From Parachlamydia sp. (lineage in GTDB: Bacteria; Chlamydiota; Chlamydiia; Chlamydiales; Parachlamydiaceae): a stretch of 8,054 bases of DNA. A program made the position numbers and the translations under genes. Below the pieces are notes generated by a model. It was not told the origin of the DNA. It searched no databases and saw nothing but the letters and a program-made list of their open reading frames with translations. The DNA lies in the NCBI GenBank assembly GCA_021298935.1, contig JAJTHR010000332.1, forward strand, positions 1 through 8,054, written 5' to 3'. How positions within the stretch are numbered: the first letter of the stretch is position 1; each line of letters starts with the position of its first letter. Below, one piece after another: positions 1 to 6,029 of this stretch.

Positions 1-131
1 AAGCAGATCTTTTGAATCTCAATTAACTTCAAAAATGCTCGCAATATTAGTAAAATATTGCTGCGCTTTTTGAATTAATTGATTTTTCAAAATCTCTTGG
101 CTTTCATTTTGCTCTTTTTGGCAGAGGTGAG
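1..131 (-). mobile_element. palindromic miniature element, copy 1 (partial at window edge)
   Basis: This stretch is the reverse complement of 429-558. By eye the two differ by about one substitution and one single-base indel over 130 bases. Position 131 is the outer end of the terminal inverted repeat (reads CTCACCTCTGCC inward on the minus strand). Roughly 29 bases of the other end should lie left of position 1. The element carries no plausible gene and would need a transposase supplied elsewhere. Amidohydrolase-like coding sequence starts directly after it (about 137-140 onward), so this copy is also inserted inside the dead amidohydrolase gene. Its right flank, TTATTTT, resembles the TTATTGA target of copy 2. 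Confidence 0.85.
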
Positions 132-421
132 TTATTTTAAGCGGACTATTTGACCGGTTTCCCACATTGAAAATTATTCTTGGACATATAGAAGAAGCCC
201 TCCCTTACCTGCTTTGGCGCTTTGACAGCCGCTTCAGTCGGATCCATTCAATGCGCGAATTAAAGAAGCCCTTATCACATTACATTCGTGAAAATTTTTT
301 CGTCACCACATCAGGCGTGTATGCAAACGGCCCTTTGCTTTGCGCCATGAGGAGTTGGGGTTAGGACGGGTTTTATTTTCAGTGGATTATCCTTATGAGT
401 CATCAAAAGTTGCTTCTGAAT

Positions 422-428
422 TTATTGA
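422..428. repeat. target-site duplication, left copy (TTATTGA)
   Basis: TTATTGA directly precedes the left terminal repeat of the miniature element and recurs directly after its right end. Deleting the element plus one copy restores a continuous amidohydrolase reading frame (EFI-EKVP). Confidence 0.85.
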
Positions 429-587
429 CTCACCTCTGCCAAAAAGAGCAAAATGAAAGCCAAGAGATTTTGAAAGATCAATTAATTCAAAAAGCGCAGC
501 AATATTTTACTAATATTGCGAGCATTTTTGAATTAATTGAGATTCAAAAGATCTGCTTATTCATCTGCTCCTTTTGGCAGAGGTGAG
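429..587 (+). mobile_element. palindromic miniature element (MITE-like), copy 2, complete, 159 bp
   Basis: A 159-bp non-coding insertion with terminal inverted repeats of 22 bp and one mismatch (429-450 against 566-587; the outer 16 bases are perfect). The whole element is an imperfect palindrome: AATTAATTCAAAAA on the left faces its complement on the right, and the centre is GCAATATT-loop-AATATTGC (499-506 with 512-519). It would fold into one long hairpin as RNA or single-stranded DNA. It is flanked by a 7-bp direct repeat, TTATTGA, and interrupts an amidohydrolase gene. The open frame across it (395-586) has no family resemblance and is a by-product. The mobilising transposase is not in this window, unless it is the IS at the right end, for which there is no terminal-repeat match. 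Confidence 0.88.
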
Positions 588-594
588 TTATTGA
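588..594. repeat. target-site duplication, right copy (TTATTGA)
   Basis: Second copy of the 7-bp target site, immediately outside the right terminal repeat. The amidohydrolase frame resumes within it (ATT at 590-592, GAG at 593-595). Confidence 0.85.
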
Positions 595-691
595 GAAGGT
601 GCCCATCAGTGAAGAAGCCAAACAAAAAATTTGCTATGAGAACGCAAAATCACTCTTAAAAATTTAGTCGACACACCTCATTAAATTGACT

Positions 692-714
692 ACCACAGAG
701 CACACAGAGAGAGA
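692..714. repeat. CACAGAG-type simple repeat in the 668-772 gap
   Basis: Short tract with repeated CACAGAG units (ACCACAGAG followed by CACACAGAGAGAG) between the amidohydrolase relic and the end of the acetyltransferase gene. Tracts of this style recur between genes in many unrelated bacterial genomes. The role here is unknown, and the rest of the 668-772 gap shows no gene. Confidence 0.35.
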
Positions 715-772
715 TTTTCTGAGTTAATGTGATGTGTGTGAAACGGATCATCTTGTAATTGAGGATTGCTTA

Positions 773-1645
773 TTAATGAAGGGTTTTTATTAAACGCTCC
801 ATCTGCTGGCGGTCCGGGGCTTGGCAGATCGCTTTGAAATCATTTGTGACAGGAGCCAGATAGGTGATCTGGCTGTCAGTGATGACAATTTGCTTATCCT
901 TAAGATGCAAATGCAGGAGGCTCCAGCAAGCCAGCGTTAATACGGCATGCAGGCTTCTGCCAAAAACTGTTTTTTTATGATTAATATTTGGCTGAAAAGG
1001 GGCTTTCAAAATGACATGATCAAATGTGGCTTCCTCCACCGTGATGCCCATCGCTTGGGAAATGGGAATGTGTCCGTGCAAGTAATCTTCTAATTGCTTT
1101 TCACCCGTCTCGCGTTGCCATCTTTCGAAAGTCAAGGCTGTTAATATATGATCTTCCCACTTTCCGTTAATCAATAGATAATTTTTCGCGCAGCCTTCTT
1201 TTTCAAACCTCAGACGTTGCAAAAGGCGGGCGCTTCTTTCATTGACAGGCATGTAATTCGCCATTACGCGATGAAGACCCCGTTTGCTAAAGAGATATTC
1301 AAGAAGGCAGCTCAGCGCTTCAAACAACAACCCTCTTCCCTCATAGTCTTTATCAATCTTATAACCCAGGGTGCAGGCTTGAAAGGCCCCTTGATAGATT
1401 TGCGTAAAATTGCATAGCCCTATTAAATTTAAGGGATTATCTTTTAAGAAAACGAGATAGCGGAAAGAGCGGCTCTCTTTGCCTTCCTGTACCCAGGCAT
1501 TCATACTCTCTTCTAAAGAGAGGGAGCTTTCTGTTTCCCAGCGGGAAAGATGTTCCCGATTCCTTTGCTCAAACTCCTGAATCGCTATTAAATCGTCGCT
1601 TTTAAGCAAGCGTATTAACAAATGGGTCGTTTTGAAGGCTTCCAT
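773..1645 (-). CDS. GNAT acetyltransferase fused to YiiD_C-type hot-dog domain (possibly C-terminally truncated)
   Basis: A 290-residue cytoplasmic protein with two domains. Residues 1-178 resemble RimJ/RimL-type GNAT N-acetyltransferases: LLIRLLKSDD at the start, the acetyl-CoA loop DYEGRGLLFEAL (100-111), HRVMANYMPVNERSARLL (125-142) and the closing NGKWEDHI (160-167). Residues about 187-290 resemble the C-terminal thioesterase-like domain of E. coli YiiD: GHIPISQAMGI (191-201), then N220 and H223 before the central helix FGRSLHAVLTLACW, and ITYLAPV. YiiD has been linked to malonyl-ACP decarboxylation, but its GNAT half is of a different type, so the substrate here is uncertain. Compared with YiiD the protein ends about 30-40 residues early, just after the segment preceding the last strands. 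The start at 1645 is supported by GGAGGT (1655-1660) nine bases upstream. It is divergent from the cupin remnant, with 48 bp between start codons. Confidence 0.8.
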   Translation of the reverse strand: MEAFKTTHLLIRLLKSDDLIAIQEFEQRNREHLSRWETESSLSLEESMNAWVQEGKESRSFRYLVFLKDNPLNLIGLCNFTQIYQGAFQACTLGYKIDKDYEGRGLLFEALSCLLEYLFSKRGLHRVMANYMPVNERSARLLQRLRFEKEGCAKNYLLINGKWEDHILTALTFERWQRETGEKQLEDYLHGHIPISQAMGITVEEATFDHVILKAPFQPNINHKKTVFGRSLHAVLTLACWSLLHLHLKDKQIVITDSQITYLAPVTNDFKAICQAPDRQQMERLIKTLH

Positions 1646-1671
1646 TGACAGATTACCTCCAGAGTGATAAT
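1645..1671 (+). promoter_or_regulatory. possible promoter for the cupin remnant
   Basis: TTGACA (1645-1650, perfect -35) is followed after 15 bases by GATAAT (1666-1671, five of six -10 positions). It lies just upstream of a good ribosome site (AGGA, 1685-1688). The spacer is short, and the -35 overlaps the start of the divergent acetyltransferase gene. Confidence 0.4.
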
Positions 1672-1693
1672 CAATAAAAAAAATAGGATAACG

Positions 1694-2023
1694 ATGAGCC
1701 CCTTTTTTTTCAGTTTAAATTCGCTCGCTCCCCTAGAAAAGCAGGAGGGGGGGGCCCTCTGGCAGGTCACAGCTCAGGAAGCTTCCGGTTTGGCAGGCAT
1801 TTCTTTCATGTCCCTTCAATTGAGCCCCAACTATTTTCTTGCACCGCAATGGCATGCGAATGCCGGTGAACTTGTATTTATTGATAAAACCTCTAACCCC
1901 CTTGTCATTGTTCCATTATGCAAAGATTTTTTTATCCCTTATTTTTTGCCTCATCCTGCTTGTTTGCACATTTTGAACCGATTGAAAGCGAGGCCGATAT
2001 TGAATCCTGCATGCGTTTTTTAA
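1694..2023 (+). pseudogene. cupin-domain protein remnant
   Basis: ATG at 1694 has AGGA five bases upstream, so it is preferred over the GTG at 1664. The first ~65 residues look like the start of a small cupin (metal-binding beta-barrel) protein: an F-x-LNSLAPLEKQEGG lead, LQLSPNYFLAPQWHANAGELVFID aligning with the cupin 1 motif (usual form HWHxNAxE). The first His of the motif is Gln here. Recognisable sequence ends near 1888. The rest of the frame (to 2023) overlaps the start and signal peptide of the next gene by 106 bases and does not look like the remainder of a cupin barrel, whose second motif is missing. I read it as a fragment left by a deletion; a short divergent cupin is the alternative. 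The downstream gene may still use this gene's promoter. Confidence 0.5.
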
Positions 2024-3750
2024 CGAGTACAGGCAGTCAATCAGGAATCCTTTATGAAGGAAGCTGTGGAGGATTAGTAGGCAAGCATTTACCGCTAAGT
2101 TTTTATTCCACGCCTGCCTACTGGTCAAAGTACGTCGGCGCGCTTCCCGGTAATGATTTAAAAGTGATCGATGTCTTTGCTCCATGGACGCTGACGCCGC
2201 TTAATAATTCTTTGCGGTCTCCCGGGTCTGACTTGCAAGCGGAGCGCATCAATGCATGGAATGGGGCAAATATTTATGATGCGGCGTGCTGGCAAATTGC
2301 CTTAGGACTGCATGGTAAAGCCTATCAGGACAAAGATCTCCTTGACATGGCAGAGAATCAAACGACATTACTGACTTTAGGCTATGATGGAAATGGGGAT
2401 CAGGCACAGGACAATGCCAATCGGGCGACCACCCAGGATAATGGGGTCTTTTCCTATCATGGCATCGCGCTTAAAAATCCGCGCCAAGCCTACTTCTTCC
2501 GCATGGTTCCAAGGAGCTATGTGTCTGAAGATCCCTTCCTGCATGATCCGGACAGCATCCACCATATAAGCATACAGGGAGCCCTCCCAGCGCCTCCCAC
2601 CCCCTTTGCTCTTGGAAAAGTCACCTGGATGGACTGGAAGCCCATTACAGGAGAAAATGGCTGGGCCTTCTTGATCGGACCCCTGCAGTTGGAAAGACTA
2701 AAAATGAAAATGGAGGGACGCTCCTTTGTCGCTCTCCAGGCACCCGGACTTCAAAATGCCATCGATGTGCTGACGGCCTTTCAATACATGCAATCCCCCA
2801 TCGGGGCCCTTTATTATGCGTGTGGGGGCTCTTTAGGGAACCAAGGGGATAAGCCCGTCAATCCCTATCAAGTCTCGGTTGAAAACAATTTTTCTGTCTT
2901 GGCAGGCCTTAAGATATTAAAACAGACTCTGCTTGAATTAGCGCAAGGTCTGCCAAGCCTGGATGCCCCCTCAAAGGAAAAAATTGAGGCAACCCTTCAA
3001 ATGATCGATGTGATGTTGAATGGGGGCAAGACTGCGCATGGCTATGAGACCGAAGGTTTACTCGCCTTTTTAAAAAAGTATGGTTTCGATAAAGAAAAGG
3101 GAGTTTTTTTACAAGGCGGTCTTGCCAATCAACCGGGGAGCCCATCATGGATTCCCGAAACCGGAATGCATGCGGTCGATGTCACAACGTGGGGTGGGGC
3201 AGTTACTGGCCAATCCCTGATCGATAGCTGGTTTGGCTTTGGCGCTGCGTTTTCCATGTGGGAGAATGTCAAAAGCTGGGGAGGTTATTACGGGCCGGAT
3301 GGCACCCTTTGGGGGGTCGGATATTCGGATAAAGACGAAAATGGCATCCATGGGGACTTTAAAAAAGGGATCAACTCGGGAGAGTGGACGGCCGGCGCCA
3401 TTAATCTGGTTCGCTGCCTGATAAGCCAATATGAAAAGGTCTCAGGGGATCAAGCAGCGGTTTATGTCCGTTCGTTAAAGGCAGACCATGCTTCATTATG
3501 TAAAAATTTCATCACGTTAAGAAGCGACAATTATGCCACTTGTCCCGCCTACGAAGAGGTAAGGCCAAAAAATTATAATGCCTTAATTTCCTTACCTGCT
3601 GGCACACACGCTTACCTGTATGCCAGCAAAAGGTACATGATCCCGTTCGGCTGGTTTTCCAATCCGATTCCGTCCACCACCTCGACCGCATGGGCCATCA
3701 TGCTCCACTATAATTACAATCCTTTTCATCCTGACGGGTCTTATGAGTGA
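1918..3750 (+). CDS. large exported protein, family not recognised (possible alpha/alpha-toroid enzyme)
   Basis: A 610-residue protein with an N-terminal export signal (MQRFFYPLFFASSCLFA, likely cleaved before HFEP; C14 in ASSC is a weaker lipoprotein alternative). No family is recognised. The mature part is rich in Trp, Tyr and Gly, with blocks such as NAWNGANIYDAACWQIALGL (112-131), NPYQVSVENNFSVLAGLKIL (315-334), HAVDVTTWGGAV (418-429), SWGGYYGPDGTLWGVGYSDKD (453-473), NSGEWTAGAINLVR (486-499) and STTSTAWAIML (586-596). Repeated helix-plus-WGG/acidic blocks of this kind recall (alpha/alpha)6 carbohydrate-active enzymes, so a glycan-processing role is possible but is inference. E322, D421 and E489 are candidate acids. 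Only ATG 1918 opens the frame (stops lie upstream), but no clear Shine-Dalgarno site precedes it. The 3' end overlaps the next gene by 8 bases, so the two are probably co-translated. Confidence 0.8.
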   Translation: MQRFFYPLFFASSCLFAHFEPIESEADIESCMRFLTSTGSQSGILYEGSCGGLVGKHLPLSFYSTPAYWSKYVGALPGNDLKVIDVFAPWTLTPLNNSLRSPGSDLQAERINAWNGANIYDAACWQIALGLHGKAYQDKDLLDMAENQTTLLTLGYDGNGDQAQDNANRATTQDNGVFSYHGIALKNPRQAYFFRMVPRSYVSEDPFLHDPDSIHHISIQGALPAPPTPFALGKVTWMDWKPITGENGWAFLIGPLQLERLKMKMEGRSFVALQAPGLQNAIDVLTAFQYMQSPIGALYYACGGSLGNQGDKPVNPYQVSVENNFSVLAGLKILKQTLLELAQGLPSLDAPSKEKIEATLQMIDVMLNGGKTAHGYETEGLLAFLKKYGFDKEKGVFLQGGLANQPGSPSWIPETGMHAVDVTTWGGAVTGQSLIDSWFGFGAAFSMWENVKSWGGYYGPDGTLWGVGYSDKDENGIHGDFKKGINSGEWTAGAINLVRCLISQYEKVSGDQAAVYVRSLKADHASLCKNFITLRSDNYATCPAYEEVRPKNYNALISLPAGTHAYLYASKRYMIPFGWFSNPIPSTTSTAWAIMLHYNYNPFHPDGSYE

Positions 3751-4648
3751 AAAACTGCTGAGCGCTTTTATTTTTTTTCTTTTTATTCTCACCTCGTGCG
3801 AGCGCCATTCAGCTGTAGAAATCAGAAAACAAAATGTGAATAACATCGAACTTGCCTATTACACAAGAGGGCAGGGTGAGCCTCTTCTCCTGATCATGGG
3901 GTTTAGAGGCACAATGTCGATGTGGGATCCCCAATTTTTAGCTGAGCTTGAAAAAAAATACACGCTGATTCTTTTTGATAATCGCGGGGCCGGGTTTTCT
4001 TCCGATACGGAAAATAATGACACGACCATTTCACAAATGGCCCAGGATGCGGCCGACCTGTTGGATCAGCTAGGGTATAAAAAGGCCCATATTTTAGGGT
4101 GGTCGATGGGCTCCAGAATTGCCATGGATTTAGCGTTGCAATTTCCTGAAAAAGTGCGGACTTTAATTCTTTGTTCCCCCAATCCCGGAGGAAAACGGCA
4201 GGCAGTCAGGCGATCAGGTGCTTATGCCAAACTTTTGGACGTGGATCTATCGAGTGAAGAGGGTCTTTCTCTCATTTTCCCCGATTCAAAAAGCGGAAAA
4301 AAAGCTTCGAAAAACTATCTTGCGCGCTTAATGAAAGCCATTGAAGGGGGACAGGTCCCTTATGACCTGCGTGTGAACAGCCGCACGGTTAAAAGGCAAA
4401 AAGAAGCCTTGGCCCTTTGGGATGAAAATCAAAAGACGTTTGAGCGCCTATCTTCCATTAAAGTCCCCACGCTTGCGGCGGGAGGAGGGGCTGACAGTTT
4501 GGATTCTGTGCAAAATGTGGCCATCGTCGCCGAGCAAATTCCTTTTGCCTGGACGGCCTACTATCCTCAGGCAGGCCATAACTTTATTTCTCAGGAAGCG
4601 GGCTCTTTCGCAGCTTTAGTGGATGTTTTTATAAAAACAAATCAATAA
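3743..4648 (+). CDS. alpha/beta hydrolase, predicted lipoprotein
   Basis: A 301-residue alpha/beta-hydrolase fold protein, probably an esterase, lipase or related hydrolase anchored in the envelope. The N terminus is a short lipoprotein signal with lipobox LTSC (residues 16-19, acylated Cys19). The catalytic set is visible: oxyanion region IMGFRGT (51-57), FDNRGAGFS (78-86), nucleophile elbow GWSMGS (119-124; Ser121), acid D251 in GGGADSLD and His279 in QAGHNF. Length and motif order match stand-alone hydrolases of this fold; most relatives are cytoplasmic, so the lipoprotein signal is notable. The start codon overlaps the upstream stop (ATGAGTGA), with only a weak GACGGG ahead, indicating translational coupling to the exported protein. 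The substrate is unknown; shared export suggests the pair acts on the same extracytoplasmic material. Confidence 0.88.
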   Translation: MSEKLLSAFIFFLFILTSCERHSAVEIRKQNVNNIELAYYTRGQGEPLLLIMGFRGTMSMWDPQFLAELEKKYTLILFDNRGAGFSSDTENNDTTISQMAQDAADLLDQLGYKKAHILGWSMGSRIAMDLALQFPEKVRTLILCSPNPGGKRQAVRRSGAYAKLLDVDLSSEEGLSLIFPDSKSGKKASKNYLARLMKAIEGGQVPYDLRVNSRTVKRQKEALALWDENQKTFERLSSIKVPTLAAGGGADSLDSVQNVAIVAEQIPFAWTAYYPQAGHNFISQEAGSFAALVDVFIKTNQ

Positions 4649-4683
4649 ACGCGATGTTCGTATATTTTCTTAGAAACGAGCTT

Positions 4684-4845
4684 ATACCATTTCCCGAAAT
4701 TAAAATCATAAAGTTGATTTGTGATCACCTTCATCTTTAAAAGATCTCTCCTTGTTGATATTCAAAGATATCAACTTCGAAAAGATCTTTTAAATCTGAA
4801 GCGCTGACAAGCCAACTTTATGGTTTTATTTTTGATAGATGGTAT
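4684..4845. repeat. 162-bp imperfect palindrome (hairpin element or bidirectional terminator)
   Basis: The whole stretch is symmetrical about ~4764.5. Outer arms ATACCAT/ATGGTAT (4684-4690, 4839-4845); arms 4702-4716 and 4813-4827 (15 bp with one G-U); arms 4729-4747 and 4783-4801 (17 of 19 paired); perfect apical stem GTTGATAT/ATATCAAC (4754-4761, 4768-4775) with a six-base loop. It occupies most of the 215-bp gap between two convergent genes. It resembles the miniature element at 429-587 in size and architecture but not in sequence. No convincing target duplication is seen. It could terminate transcription from both sides. Confidence 0.8.
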
Positions 4846-4863
4846 TAATCAATTTTAAAGTTT

Positions 4864-5532
4864 TTAAAGCTTAGCTGGAAATACGCGCTCAGCAGCAGCT
4901 TTCATGCGAAATAAGAGAACATCTTTTGGTGCAACAAACATTTCCAAATCTTGCTCATCAAACAAAATATCAGTTTTTTCAATCTGCACATCCCTTGCTT
5001 TCCAAAATTCAGGTTCAATTTTGTTATCGACGTAATGACTTAAAGGTGAGCTCCATGTTGAATTTTCTTCACTAGCTGTAAAAAAAATGAACTTTGGTAT
5101 GTATTCGTGGTCATTTAAATTCAGTTCATGAATCTCGAAGTCTAACTCGACTAAGAGTGGTTTGGGTTTAACTAGGTTATCAACTACTAAACCTCGTGGA
5201 AAGGGACCTCCTAAGCCAAAACTGTCTTCAATCTTTGATTTATTATCAAAAGAAATGCTTGTGAGGATGTCAAAAAACGCTGAATTGGGGGAATCTTCAA
5301 TTTGATGGATATGGTATTTATTAATAACTCCTACAATAGATAAAAAATTAAAATCTTTATTTAATCTATCATTAATGATTTCCAAATCTGGAAGTAATCT
5401 TATACCCTGAGCAGGAACAGAAAACCTTGTAATGTACCCCTTGGGTAAAGTGTTATTGAATTTTGGAGCAAAGGCTCCTTTAACTTCACATATTGTCAAA
5501 GGGCGTAAAATACAATTCATATACATATCCAT
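4864..5532 (-). CDS. hypothetical protein, AT-rich orphan
   Basis: A 222-residue protein that I do not recognise. It has no signal peptide or membrane segment and is probably cytoplasmic and soluble. It is acidic and rich in Asn, Asp, Ile and Phe. The middle contains SFGLGGPFPRGLVVDNLVKPKPLL (about 104-127), and the C terminus has a helix-like LLFRMKAAAERVFPAKL ending. Three Met codons lie near the start (5532, 5526, 5520). None has a strong ribosome site, so the start is uncertain by up to four residues; the frame is closed by a stop a short way upstream. Base composition is clearly more AT-rich than the 1918-4648 genes, suggesting separate acquisition. It stands alone, convergent with the hydrolase gene and downstream of a decayed gene on the same strand. 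Confidence 0.6.
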   Translation of the reverse strand: MDMYMNCILRPLTICEVKGAFAPKFNNTLPKGYITRFSVPAQGIRLLPDLEIINDRLNKDFNFLSIVGVINKYHIHQIEDSPNSAFFDILTSISFDNKSKIEDSFGLGGPFPRGLVVDNLVKPKPLLVELDFEIHELNLNDHEYIPKFIFFTASEENSTWSSPLSHYVDNKIEPEFWKARDVQIEKTDILFDEQDLEMFVAPKDVLLFRMKAAAERVFPAKL

Positions 5533-5553
5533 GTTCTGTTCAATTGAGGAATC

Positions 5554-5659
5554 GTCAACTTTTCAAAAATTTATAACATAAGCATCATTGTAATTCATGG
5601 TTTTTGTGTTGGATATGCCCTTTCCAGACGACCTGATTGTCTTAGGAGTCAACTTTTCA
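5554..5659. repeat. 12-bp direct repeats GTCAACTTTTCA, 94 bp apart
   Basis: GTCAACTTTTCA occurs at 5554-5565 and 5648-5659. On the minus strand the sequence just before each copy also encodes similar ends (YEKLT and FEKLT). The copies bracket the 3' part of the decayed gene. They could mark a small duplication or insertion, or be coincidence. Confidence 0.4.
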
Positions 5660-5978
5660 TACCGGACACTCTTGCATCCGTAGGTTAGGGCGTCAATAAA
5701 GGCGATGCGGCCATCCTCTGAATAGGGAATTTTGTCGGGTTGGCACAATCGCGCAAGCCCACTTTTTTTAGCAATTCATAGAGCGCTGCTGCAGCCTTTC
5801 CAGATTTTTACCTTTACCATTCCAAAATTGGCCTGTTTCATAATAGGAAGTGGAGAGCCAGGCATCAAAGCTAACGATATTTTTAATCAAAGCCGTGGTA
5901 TGGAAAGGCTGGGCCTCCAGACATTGCATGAGGAAAAATAAATGCAAGTAGGGCCGTTCCTATAAAAAATATTTTGAC
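5563..5978 (-). pseudogene. decayed gene for a secreted protein, multiple frameshifts
   Basis: On the minus strand, protein-like sequence jumps between frames in order. Segment a (5978 to ~5900) has a signal-peptide-like VKIFFIGTALLAFIFPHA then MSGGPAF. Segment b (~5905 to 5768) reads HTTALIKNIVSFDAWLST, then YYETGQFWNGKGKNLERLQQ. Segment c (~5790 to ~5740) reads ALYELLKKVGLRDC. Segment d (5748 to 5563) reads QPDKIPYSEDGRIAFIDALT and on to a stop. Joined, they make one coherent exported protein of about 130 residues, with three frame changes and no good start codon. The family is not identified; the PDKIPYSEDGRIAFID block is distinctive enough to search with. The plus-strand open frame over 5732-5941 is a shadow. 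Its 5' end abuts the promoter of the divergent gene at 6030. Confidence 0.65.
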
Positions 5979-6001
5979 TAAAACTCTGCAAAAAATACAA
6001 T
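5974..6001 (+). promoter_or_regulatory. sigma70-type promoter for the lectin-like gene
   Basis: TTGACT (5974-5979) and TACAAT (5996-6001) each match five of six consensus positions, with a 16-base spacer. Transcription would start near 6008, leaving a short leader before the ribosome site AAGGAG (6018-6023), which is six bases from the ATG at 6030. Confidence 0.7.
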
Positions 6002-6029
6002 CAAAATTCTAATTTACAAGGAGAAGCTC

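Larger units (their letters stand above)
132..667 (+). pseudogene. amidohydrolase (decarboxylase-like) pseudogene, C-terminal half
   Basis: This is the C-terminal part of an amidohydrolase-2 family protein, the group containing ACMSD and resorcylate/dihydroxybenzoate decarboxylases (TIM-barrel metal enzymes). Reading from 140 gives SGLFDRFPTLKIILGH, a hallmark stretch whose His is normally a metal ligand. It is followed by a LLWRFDSR segment and by YIRENFFVTTSG. The frame breaks near 347-352: the first frame stops at 362-364, while the +2 frame continues as ELGLGRVLFSVDYPYES, containing the conserved Asp. At 428 it is interrupted by a miniature element. After removal of that element and one 7-bp target copy, the frame resumes as EKVPISEEAKQKI...NAKSLLKI and stops at 665-667. 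The N-terminal half lies beyond another element and outside the window. One missing base explains the frameshift. The gene is dead at several points. The exact substrate cannot be told. Confidence 0.88.

Noticed and set aside
167..364. Stand-alone 65-residue gene
   Set aside because: It begins at an internal TTG and is only the first frame of the amidohydrolase pseudogene; homology extends upstream to about 140 and downstream in another frame.
395..586. 63-residue open frame across the miniature element
   Set aside because: It starts in amidohydrolase sequence read out of frame and runs through the palindromic element; no start signal or family resemblance.
1..587. CRISPR-like repeat pair
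   Set aside because: Only two copies, in opposite orientation, each a long palindrome with target duplication; no short regularly spaced direct repeats or spacers.
2909..3429. Minus-strand open frames inside the large exported protein
   Set aside because: They are shadows of the 1918-3750 gene; no start signals and low-complexity antisense composition.
4422..4619. Second plus-strand frame inside the alpha/beta hydrolase
   Set aside because: It is fully contained in a gene with an intact catalytic set; no independent signals.
4684..4845. Structured RNA gene or riboswitch
   Set aside because: A simple long hairpin between two convergent gene ends has no downstream gene to regulate and lacks multi-branch structure; element or terminator is simpler.
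5732..5941. Plus-strand 69-residue open frame
   Set aside because: It is antisense to the decayed secreted-protein gene, whose minus-strand segments look protein-like; no ribosome site.
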